A DNA stretch of 16,380 nucleotides, taken from an uncultured Lachnospiraceae bacterium (GTDB lineage Bacteria > Bacillota > Clostridia > Lachnospirales > Lachnospiraceae). The notes below the pieces were generated by a model, which saw nothing but the letters and a program-made list of their open reading frames with translations, ran no database searches and was not told the origin of the DNA. The translations under genes and the position numbers were made by a program. Below are positions 8,167 to 14,412 of the stretch, one piece after another (within the stretch, counting starts at the first letter, position 1; every line of letters begins with the position of its first letter). The stretch spans positions 1 through 16,380 of the forward strand of contig CAJUJP010000065.1 in NCBI GenBank assembly GCA_910586615.1. Direction: 5' to 3'.

Positions 8167-11100
8167 ATGCCTAAGAATCCAAACGTAAAAAGAGTGCTGG
8201 TGATCGGGTCTGGGCCCATTGTGATCGGGCAGGCGGCGGAGTTTGACTATGCGGGAACACAGGCGTGCCGTTCGCTGAAAGAGGAGGGAATGGAGGTCAT
8301 TTTAGTGAATTCCAACCCGGCCACCATCATGACCGACGGAGATATTGCGGATAAGGTATATATCGAGCCCTTGACGGCAAAGGTCATTGAGCAGATTATC
8401 ATCAAAGAGAAACCGGACAGTCTGCTTCCCAACATGGGCGGACAGGCGGGTTTAAATCTTGGTATGGAACTGGATGAATCGGGTTTTCTGGCATCTCATG
8501 GCGTGACGCTGCTTGGCACTACCGCCAGGACGATCAGGAAAGCGGAAGACCGGCTGGAATTTAAGGAGACTATGGAGAAGATCGGAGAGCCCTGTGCGCC
8601 CTCTCTGGTGGTGGAAAATATTGAGGACGGCGTTTCTTTTGCAAAAAAGATCGGCTATCCGGTGGTACTGCGTCCGGCATATACGCTGGGCGGGTCCGGC
8701 GGCGGTATTGCTCACAATCAGGAGCAGCTGGAAGAAATTCTGGCCAACGGACTCAGGCTTTCCAGGGTGGGACAGGTTCTGGTGGAGCGCTGCATTGCCG
8801 GATGGAAAGAGATTGAATACGAGGTGATGCGCGACAGTGCTGGCAACTGTATCACTGTTTGTAATATGGAAAATATCGACCCGGTAGGCGTGCACACGGG
8901 CGACAGTATCGTGGTAGCGCCCTCACAGACACTGGGCGACAAAGAGTACCAGATGCTTCGGAGTTCGGCGCTCAACATCATCAACGAGCTGGGGATTACG
9001 GGCGGCTGTAACGTGCAGTTCGCGCTGCACCCCACCAGTTTCGAGTACTGTGTGATCGAGGTAAACCCGCGTGTGAGCCGTTCTTCTGCGCTGGCTTCTA
9101 AAGCGACGGGCTATCCGATCGCGAAGGTCGCGGCGAAGATTGCGCTCGGCTACACGTTAGATGAGATTCAGAATGCCATTACCGGTAAGACTTACGCCAG
9201 CTTTGAGCCGACACTGGATTACTGTGTGGTAAAGATTCCGAGGCTGCCTTTCGATAAGTTTATAACGGCCAAACGTACTTTGACGACACAGATGAAGGCC
9301 ACGGGCGAAGTCATGAGCATCGCTAACAACTTCGAGGGCGCGCTGATGAAGGCAATCCGCTCGCTGGAACAGCATGTGGACTGTCTGCGCAGCTATGATT
9401 TCTCGACGCTTAGTGTGGAAGAGTTAAAGGAACGCATGAAAATTGTGGATGACCAGAGAATCTATATCATTGCGGAGGCAATCCGCAAAGGCATTTCTTA
9501 TGATACGATTCATGAGATTACCATGGTGGACCACTGGTTTATTGATAAGATTGCGATTCTGACGGAGATGGAGACGGCGCTGGAACAGAGACCGTTGACG
9601 GTAGAATTGTTAAAAGAGGCTAAAAGGCTTGAATTTCCCGATACGGTGATTGCCCGGCTGACAGGCAGGACAGAAGAAGAAATTAAGAAAATGCGCTATG
9701 ATAACGGCATCGTGGCGGCATTTAAGATGGTGGATACCTGCGCGGCAGAGTTCGCGGCGAGTACGCCTTATTATTATTCCGTATTCGGTTCCGAGACGGA
9801 AGTGGAGGAGACTCATCCGAAGAAAAAGGTGCTGGTGCTCGGTTCCGGACCGATCCGCATCGGGCAGGGAATCGAGTTCGATTATTGTTCCGTGCACGCC
9901 ACATGGGCTTTTGCCAAAGAGGGCTATGAAACAATTATCATCAACAACAACCCGGAGACAGTCAGCACCGATTTTGATATTGCGGACAAACTTTATTTTG
10001 AGCCGTTGACGCCGGAGGACGTGGAGAATATCGTCACCGTGGAGAAACCGGACGGCGCAGTGGTGCAGTTTGGCGGACAGACGGCCATCAAGCTGACGGA
10101 GAGCCTGATGAAGATGGGTGTGCCGATTCTGGGAACGAAAGCGGAAGACGTGGATGCCGCCGAGGATCGGGAGCTTTTTGACCAGATTCTGGAAGAAACG
10201 GAGATTCCCAGGGCTGCGGGCGGTACGGTGTACACGGCAGAAGAAGCGAAAGCGGTGGCAAACAGGCTGGGCTATCCGGTACTTGTGCGTCCTTCCTACG
10301 TTCTGGGCGGTCAGGGGATGCAGATCGCGCTGTCAGATCAGGAAATCGAGGAATTTATGGCGGTCATCAACCGCTATGAGCAGGATCACCCGATCCTGGT
10401 GGATAAATACTTACAGGGAAAAGAGCTTGAGGTGGATGCGGTGTGCGACGGCACGGATATTCTGATTCCGGGCATTATGGAGCATATCGAGCGGACAGGC
10501 GTGCATTCGGGCGACAGTATCTCCGTTTACCCGGCGCCCACGGTCAGCGAAAAGGTAAAAGAAACCATTGCGGAGTATTCCAGAAGGCTGGCGAAAGCGC
10601 TGCATGTCATTGGTCTGATTAATATTCAGTTCATAGCCATGGGCGATGAAGTGTACGTGATCGAGGTGAATCCCAGGTCTTCCCGCACCGTGCCGTATAT
10701 CAGCAAGGTAACGGGGATTCCGATCGTCGATCTGGCGACGGAAGTGATAATCGGTAAGAAGATCCGTGATCTGGGCTATGAGCCGGGCTTACAGCCGGCG
10801 GCGGATTATTACGCCGTGAAGATGCCGGTATTCTCTTTTGAAAAGATTCGCGGCGCGGAGATCAGCCTGGGGCCGGAGATGAAGTCTACCGGAGAATGTC
10901 TCGGTATTGCGAAGACCTTTAACGAGGCGCTTTATAAAGCATTTCTTGGCGCCGGTGTCAATCTGCCGAAGCATAAGCAGATGATCATTACCGTCAAGGA
11001 TGCGGATAAAGGAGAGGCAATCGAAGTGGCGCGCCGCTTCCAGAAGCTGGGCTACATTATCTATGCGACGAGGAGTACGGCGGCGGCGTTAAATGAGGCG

Positions 11101-11379
11101 GGCGTCAAGGCGAGAAAAGTCAATAAAATTCAGCAGGAATCCCCTACGGTGATGGATCTGATTCTGGGACATAAAATAGACCTGGTGATCGATACGCCCA
11201 CACAGGGACGGGACAAGAGCAGAGACGGTTTCCTGATCCGCAGGACGGCGATTGAGACCGGCGTCAACTGTATCACGGCCATGGACACTGCCGCGGCACT
11301 GGTATCCAGCCTGGAAAATGCGGCGTCCGAGGCAGAGATGACGTTGATTGATATTGCGGGTATTGCCAGACGCGGGTAG
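8167..11379 (+). CDS. carB: Carbamoyl-phosphate synthetase large subunit
   Basis: CarB uses two ATP, bicarbonate and ammonia channelled from CarA to make carbamoyl phosphate. The 1,070 residues show the internal duplication of the family: KRVLVIGSGPIVIGQ near residue 8 matches KKVLVLGSGPIRIGQ near 554, each starting a carboxy-/carbamoyl-phosphate ATP-grasp half. Glycine-rich ATP loops are LGGSGGGIA (about 173) and LGGQGMQIA (about 713), and both halves have the EVNPR metal-site motif. The last about 130 residues form the MGS-like allosteric domain, with YATRSTA near 966. The ATG at 8167 follows GGAGG at 8156-8160. Full length and intact; it forms a pair with carA. Confidence 0.97.
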   Translation: MPKNPNVKRVLVIGSGPIVIGQAAEFDYAGTQACRSLKEEGMEVILVNSNPATIMTDGDIADKVYIEPLTAKVIEQIIIKEKPDSLLPNMGGQAGLNLGMELDESGFLASHGVTLLGTTARTIRKAEDRLEFKETMEKIGEPCAPSLVVENIEDGVSFAKKIGYPVVLRPAYTLGGSGGGIAHNQEQLEEILANGLRLSRVGQVLVERCIAGWKEIEYEVMRDSAGNCITVCNMENIDPVGVHTGDSIVVAPSQTLGDKEYQMLRSSALNIINELGITGGCNVQFALHPTSFEYCVIEVNPRVSRSSALASKATGYPIAKVAAKIALGYTLDEIQNAITGKTYASFEPTLDYCVVKIPRLPFDKFITAKRTLTTQMKATGEVMSIANNFEGALMKAIRSLEQHVDCLRSYDFSTLSVEELKERMKIVDDQRIYIIAEAIRKGISYDTIHEITMVDHWFIDKIAILTEMETALEQRPLTVELLKEAKRLEFPDTVIARLTGRTEEEIKKMRYDNGIVAAFKMVDTCAAEFAASTPYYYSVFGSETEVEETHPKKKVLVLGSGPIRIGQGIEFDYCSVHATWAFAKEGYETIIINNNPETVSTDFDIADKLYFEPLTPEDVENIVTVEKPDGAVVQFGGQTAIKLTESLMKMGVPILGTKAEDVDAAEDRELFDQILEETEIPRAAGGTVYTAEEAKAVANRLGYPVLVRPSYVLGGQGMQIALSDQEIEEFMAVINRYEQDHPILVDKYLQGKELEVDAVCDGTDILIPGIMEHIERTGVHSGDSISVYPAPTVSEKVKETIAEYSRRLAKALHVIGLINIQFIAMGDEVYVIEVNPRSSRTVPYISKVTGIPIVDLATEVIIGKKIRDLGYEPGLQPAADYYAVKMPVFSFEKIRGAEISLGPEMKSTGECLGIAKTFNEALYKAFLGAGVNLPKHKQMIITVKDADKGEAIEVARRFQKLGYIIYATRSTAAALNEAGVKARKVNKIQQESPTVMDLILGHKIDLVIDTPTQGRDKSRDGFLIRRTAIETGVNCITAMDTAAALVSSLENAASEAEMTLIDIAGIARRG

Positions 11380-11481
11380 CTTCGGTGTGTTCAGATACCT
11401 TAGCGGCAGCCTTCAGCAAATCATGGAAGTGCGACGTATTATTTATAATGGGCAGAATCGAGAAAGCATCATTTAGGGGAT

Positions 11482-11500
11482 TGCAAAAATTGGTTTTGCA
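11482..11500 (+). other. Small hairpin just before the queH ribosome binding site
   Basis: TGCAAAA (11482-11488) and TTTTGCA (11494-11500) are perfect inverted repeats with a 5-nt loop. The AGGA ribosome site follows at 11503-11506, so folding could influence initiation. A TATAAT at 11444-11449 might be a -10 box, but no matching -35 box is seen. Confidence 0.35.
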
Positions 11501-11511
11501 GCAGGAATTTT

Positions 11512-12291
11512 ATGAACAACAGAAATTATCAGAAGGAACTGGATAAAATCATAGATCGTATAGCAAAACAGCAGACGGGACGGCGGGAGGATTTCGTGGA
11601 AGACTATGCGCCGAGGCTCCTGCTTCACAGTTGTTGTGCGCCTTGCAGCAGCTATGTGCTGGAATATCTGCGGAACTATTTTCGGATCACGGTATTTTAT
11701 TATAATCCAAATATCACTGAGGACGAGGAGTATCGTAAGCGGGTGGCCGAGCAGAAGCGGCTGATTGAGGCATACAATGCCAAACTGCGGGAGCAGGCGG
11801 AAGGTGCAGTGACGTATTTGGATGAACTGCAGGAGCAGGCGGAAGGTGCAGTGGCATATCTGTCTGAACCGGTGGAGCAGGAGAGGACAACTGCAGTGGC
11901 TTCAGGGCCGGAGCGGCGGGGCTATCCGATCGAAGTCATAGAGGGTGATTATGAGCCGGAACGCTTCGTTGACACGGCAAGAGGCTTAGAGCAGTGCCCG
12001 GAGGGCGGCGAGCGGTGTTTTGCCTGTTATGCGCTGAGACTTGGAGAGACGGCGAAGCGCGCCAGTGCAGGAGATTATGATTATTTTACTACCACACTGT
12101 CCATCAGCCCGCTTAAGAATGCCGTCAAACTGAATGAGATCGGGGAGCGGTTTTCGCAGGAATACGGTGTGGCGTGGCTGCCCTCGGATTTCAAGAAGAG
12201 AGACGGTTATAAGCGGTCTATTGAACTGTCGAAAGAATATGGTCTGTACAGACAGGATTATTGCGGGTGTATGTACTCCCGCAGATCCTGA
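11512..12291 (+). CDS. queH: Epoxyqueuosine reductase QueH (DUF208 family)
   Basis: QueH reduces epoxyqueuosine to queuosine at the wobble base of GUN-anticodon tRNAs; it is the non-homologous alternative to QueG. The hallmark cysteines are present: C41/C42 in LLLHSCCAPCSSY, then C162, C169 and C172 in the CPEGG-x-RC-x2-CY block, and C251/C253 in CGC near the C-terminus. These are the family's presumed iron-sulfur and active-site ligands. The 259 residues exceed the roughly 180-220 usual for the family. The excess lies at about residues 88-140, where a 14-residue unit (REQAEGAVTYLDEL-like) occurs twice plus a faint third copy. The core is otherwise intact, so activity is expected. The gene converges on the minus-strand epimerase gene with a 46-nt gap and no clear terminator. 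Confidence 0.93.
   Translation: MNNRNYQKELDKIIDRIAKQQTGRREDFVEDYAPRLLLHSCCAPCSSYVLEYLRNYFRITVFYYNPNITEDEEYRKRVAEQKRLIEAYNAKLREQAEGAVTYLDELQEQAEGAVAYLSEPVEQERTTAVASGPERRGYPIEVIEGDYEPERFVDTARGLEQCPEGGERCFACYALRLGETAKRASAGDYDYFTTTLSISPLKNAVKLNEIGERFSQEYGVAWLPSDFKKRDGYKRSIELSKEYGLYRQDYCGCMYSRRS
11791..11874 (+). repeat. In-frame 42-bp tandem duplication inside queH
   Basis: Two 42-bp units begin at 11791 and 11833. Their first 21 bases are identical, starting GAGCAGGCGGAAGG. A degraded third copy may begin near 11874. The duplication sits in an insertion between the CC motif and the C-terminal cysteine block. Confidence 0.7.
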
Positions 12292-12337
12292 GAAAGATTC
12301 TGAAAGGCGGCACATAGACCAGATATTCAGATACAGG

Positions 12338-13249
12338 CTATGAGCGCTCTTTGAAAACGGAATCAATATATTCTATATAATTTTTACGGTTTACGAGGTC
12401 AGGATGTTTGATATACCAGTCAAAAGCCTCTTTCAGACCTTCTGCAAGCGGCTTCGTCTCAGGCAGCAGTTTTGTCTGTTCTGTTACATCCAGGCGATAT
12501 TCGTAATCGTAGAAGCAGAAGTAGCTTCTCTGCTCGGTTCCGTCGCTTACATGGGCAAATTCCGCCTCTTTTCCGGCTGTCCGGTAGCACAGGGAGACCC
12601 AGTCACGGATGGATATCATATCAGGATTTCCAACGTTAAAGATATGCCGGGCAGGTCTTTTTTCTAAAATGACATCCATAAACCGGCACAAGTCATGAAT
12701 ATGGAAAAACTGCAGTTCCATCTTTCCGTCTCCGGGAAGGTAGAATTTCCTGTTTTGCAGGGCGCAGTCAAAGACAAAACTCTCCCGGTAGACATTGTTC
12801 ATAGGGCCGTACAGATAGGGCGGACGCAGAATGTAGGCGTCGGGATTCCGTCTTAGCAGTGCCTGTTCCGCAGCTGCCTTGTCGGTGCCGTAGGTTCCCC
12901 AGAACTTATTCTGTATCAGGGGGGTCTGCTCGGAGAAAGGCAGCGGGCTCTGCTCCGAGTAGACGGCGCCGGAACTGATCAGGATATAATCGTCATAACT
13001 CCCGACAGCGTCAAGCAGGCAGTTGATGTCAACTGCATTGTAGGCCGTAATATCAAGAACTGCATCGAAGTGGTAAGCCTTCAGTTTGTCACCAGGGTCG
13101 TGCCTGTCTCCTTCGATCAGTGTGACACCTTCGGGTTGAGGCCTTGTGTTACGATTTAAGACAAACACGCGGTATCCCTTTTGTGCATAATATACTGCGG
13201 CATAGCGGCTGACGAAGACAGTTCCGCCTGTGATGAGAATATTTTTCAT
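12338..13249 (-). CDS. NAD-dependent epimerase/dehydratase-like protein (extended SDR)
   Basis: The 303-residue protein has an N-terminal Rossmann motif, ITGGTVFVSR at residues 6-15, and an extended-SDR active site: Ser92/Ser93 in ISSGAVYSE and Tyr120-x3-Lys124 in YGTDK. LRPPYLYGP and FHIHDLCRF follow the pattern of sugar-nucleotide epimerases/dehydratases. The glycine pattern GGTxFVS is the variant of NAD-epimerase-like and CSP41-like proteins, so the substrate cannot be named and nucleotide-sugar use is not certain. The ATG at 13249-13247 has AAGGAG upstream (13258-13263 on the plus strand). It is transcribed away from the small peptide element. No clear minus-strand promoter is seen. Confidence 0.85.
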   Translation of the reverse strand: MKNILITGGTVFVSRYAAVYYAQKGYRVFVLNRNTRPQPEGVTLIEGDRHDPGDKLKAYHFDAVLDITAYNAVDINCLLDAVGSYDDYILISSGAVYSEQSPLPFSEQTPLIQNKFWGTYGTDKAAAEQALLRRNPDAYILRPPYLYGPMNNVYRESFVFDCALQNRKFYLPGDGKMELQFFHIHDLCRFMDVILEKRPARHIFNVGNPDMISIRDWVSLCYRTAGKEAEFAHVSDGTEQRSYFCFYDYEYRLDVTEQTKLLPETKPLAEGLKEAFDWYIKHPDLVNRKNYIEYIDSVFKERS

Positions 13250-13300
13250 AGTGGATGCTCCTTATAACAGTTTTTTTTGTGCGATTTTGCGAAAAAATAG

Positions 13301-13328
13301 TTGACATTATGAAAATAATTGCTATAAT
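13301..13328 (+). promoter_or_regulatory. Consensus promoter for a small plus-strand RNA
   Basis: TTGACA (13301-13306) and TATAAT (13323-13328) both match consensus perfectly, with a 16-bp spacer. Nothing downstream on this strand is a clear coding gene until 13728, and a terminator-like hairpin lies only about 95 nt from the expected start (13335-13337). It therefore most likely drives a short non-coding RNA. Confidence 0.8.
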
Positions 13329-13336
13329 TATCTCAT

Positions 13337-13373
13337 AAAAGGTGCTGACCGTAAAGCAAACGGTTCACCTTGG
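13337..13373. repeat. Left inverted-repeat end of the peptide/antisense element
   Basis: This segment ends CGGTTCACCTTGG and matches the reverse complement of 13613-13646, sharing GTGC near the outer edge and CGGTTCACCTT at the inner edge. Read on the minus strand it is a stem (AGGTG/CACCT plus ACCGT/ACGGT) followed by TTTT, so it may be the terminator of the peptide mRNA. Confidence 0.55.
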
Positions 13374-13391
13374 TTAATAGTTGCTAATCAG

Positions 13392-13431
13392 AAAAGCAAC
13401 CATCACTTTTGGCTGGTGCGGTTGCTTTTTT
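13392..13431. terminator. Terminator-like hairpin at the peptide gene's 3' end
   Basis: AAAAGCAACC (13392-13401) and GGTTGCTTTT (13420-13429) form a perfect 10-bp stem with an 18-nt loop. Six T (13426-13431) follow on the plus strand; on the minus strand the T run is only four. It suits termination of the plus-strand RNA best. The stop codon of the minus-strand peptide gene (13405-13403) lies in the loop. Confidence 0.75.
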
Positions 13432-13564
13432 GATGTCTTTGTTTCCCGCAGGATTGCTGGATACTGATCAAAGTAACAATAATGCTGATCATTGTCACTA
13501 TAATACCAACAATTCCCAGGATTGTTTCGAACATCATATCTTGTACCTTTCGCGTATTTTCCAT
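13403..13564 (-). CDS. Small single-pass membrane peptide, putative type I toxin
   Basis: This 53-codon gene starts MENTRKVQDMMFETILG and ends SNRTSQK. A short charged N-terminus is followed by one hydrophobic helix at about residues 14-34, rich in Ile, Val, Thr and Ser (GIVGIIVTMISIIVTLIS), and a basic, polar tail with many K, R, Q and H. That architecture is common among type I toxins and holin-like toxins. GGAG (CTCC at 13575-13578 on the plus strand) lies 10 nt before the ATG. A 66-codon minus-strand frame over the same bases has no such pattern and is its shadow. The gene lies between two related inverted repeats and opposite a predicted antisense RNA. No minus-strand promoter of good quality was found. 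I do not recognise the exact family; toxicity is inferred. Confidence 0.65.
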   Translation of the reverse strand: MENTRKVQDMMFETILGIVGIIVTMISIIVTLISIQQSCGKQRHQKSNRTSQK

Positions 13565-13612
13565 TATGTATCATCTCCGAATACAGGAAGTTCTCAAATG
13601 CAAAGATTTGGC

Positions 13613-13646
13613 AAAAGGTGAACCGCTTACCGTTTAGGGCACAAAA
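13613..13646. repeat. Right inverted-repeat end of the peptide/antisense element
   Basis: The AAAAGGTGAACCG block and the following GGGCACAAAA mirror the left end at 13337-13373. On the minus strand this block falls in the 5' untranslated region of the peptide mRNA, so the predicted antisense RNA and the mRNA begin with related sequences. Confidence 0.5.
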
Positions 13647-13655
13647 TTCTTTTTA

Positions 13656-13684
13656 ATGACATTTGAAATGAATTATGGTAAAAT
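13656..13684 (+). promoter_or_regulatory. Promoter of the phosphatase gene
   Basis: ATGACA (13656-13661) and TAAAAT (13679-13684) have a 17-bp spacer. The start near 13691 excludes the in-frame ATG at 13656, which lies inside the -35 box, and supports translation from 13728. Confidence 0.6.
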
Positions 13685-13727
13685 ATGCATTGCTTATTAC
13701 AGCAGATTTTATGAGGAGGGTATCCGC

Positions 13728-14294
13728 ATGAGTTCCTTATTGCAATCTACAAGAAATACGCGTGTGCTGCCGACGGGCGAAGTGCGGTATATCAGAAGCG
13801 ATGTTCCAAAGATGCTGACCGGGCAGGAGATCCAGTGGCTGCAGGAGCATCATGTAACAACACTCGTGGATCTGAGGTCGGAGGAGGAAGCTGCCGAAAC
13901 CCCATGTTGTCTGAAAGGACAGGACGGGTTTCAATATTATCATCTTCCGGTTACAGGCGGCGGTGATACGCCCAAATCACTGGAACATTTGCATACGGTG
14001 TACCGGCAGATGGCAGATGAACAGATGGACAGGATCATTGATACCATCATGAACGCGAAGTCCGGTGTGATGTATTTCTGTACGGCAGGGAAAGACCGTA
14101 CCGGCGTCGTATCCGCGATTATTTTGAAAAGGCTTGGCTTCAGCGATGAAGTGATTATCGATGATTATATGAAATCAAAGGATAATCTCATGGACATGCT
14201 CACAGCATATGTGGATGCCCACCCGGAAGTGGATCTTGAAATCATCACGCCGCACCGGGAAAATATGGAACGGTTACTGAAGCAGATGTTATAA
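13728..14294 (+). CDS. PTP-like tyrosine/serine phosphatase family protein
   Basis: The predicted cytoplasmic phosphatase has 188 residues from the ATG at 13728, which follows GGAGGG (13715-13720) at 7 nt. It has the phosphate loop C-x5-R as Cys118-TAGKD-Arg124 in FCTAGKDRTGV, and the general-acid region upstream includes LVDLRSEEEA. This fits the family typified by Pfam Y_phosphatase3. The residue before the nucleophile is Phe, where many members have His; some bacterial members vary here, so loss of activity is not implied. The substrate is unknown and may be a phosphoprotein or a small molecule. It has its own promoter, divergent from the small peptide gene, with argS 118 nt downstream. 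Confidence 0.85.
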   Translation: MSSLLQSTRNTRVLPTGEVRYIRSDVPKMLTGQEIQWLQEHHVTTLVDLRSEEEAAETPCCLKGQDGFQYYHLPVTGGGDTPKSLEHLHTVYRQMADEQMDRIIDTIMNAKSGVMYFCTAGKDRTGVVSAIILKRLGFSDEVIIDDYMKSKDNLMDMLTAYVDAHPEVDLEIITPHRENMERLLKQML

Positions 14295-14295
14295 A

Positions 14296-14366
14296 CGAGT
14301 TCGTGAGGCGAATCCCGCAAAGGAAGTATTCCCGCAAATTCGAGTTCGCGGAGCGAATCTCGCAAA
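14296..14366. repeat. Two direct repeats with small palindromes (REP-like)
   Basis: A 26-bp unit starting CGAGTTCG and ending CGCAAA occurs at 14296-14321 and again at 14341-14366, a 45-bp period, with 4 differences. Each copy has its own small palindrome (TTCGC-GGA-GCGAA in the second). Confidence 0.7.
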
Positions 14367-14391
14367 GTAAATTTGCTTCGCAAATTTACTT
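14365..14391. repeat. Perfect 12-bp palindromic hairpin upstream of argS
   Basis: AAGTAAATTTGC (14365-14376) and GCAAATTTACTT (14380-14391) enclose only TTC. It abuts the argS ribosome site AGGAAAGGA (14394-14402). There is no T run to make it a strong terminator. It could be a REP-like element or an RNA stability structure. Confidence 0.65.
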
Positions 14392-14412
14392 ATAGGAAAG
14401 GACACATAAACA

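Larger units (their letters stand above)
13335..13431 (+). ncRNA. Predicted ~97-nt antisense RNA facing the small membrane-peptide gene
   Basis: Predicted from the consensus promoter at 13301-13328 and the hairpin plus T6 ending at 13431. The 5' part folds as AGGTG (13340-13344)/CACCT (13366-13370) with inner ACCGT (13348-13352)/ACGGT (13360-13364), which would protect the 5' end. The 3' part is complementary to the last ten or so codons and the 3' untranslated region of the minus-strand peptide gene. By analogy with RatA (for txpA) and SR4 (for bsrG), it could act as a type I antitoxin that pairs with the mRNA 3' end. The RNA and its role are inferred; the promoter and hairpins are directly seen. 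Confidence 0.6.

Noticed and set aside
12404..12667. 87-codon plus-strand frame opposite the epimerase gene
   Set aside because: It is the antisense shadow of a conserved SDR coding region and lacks its own signals.
13374..13574. 66-codon minus-strand frame starting MIHNGKYAKG
   Set aside because: It overlaps the 53-codon gene in another frame, is Asn/Tyr/His-rich without a helix, and runs through the terminator-like hairpin. The 53-codon frame has the ribosome site and the clear membrane helix.
13656..13727. N-terminal extension of the phosphatase from ATG 13656
   Set aside because: That ATG lies within the -35 box of a good promoter and has no ribosome site, while ATG 13728 has GGAGGG at 7 nt.
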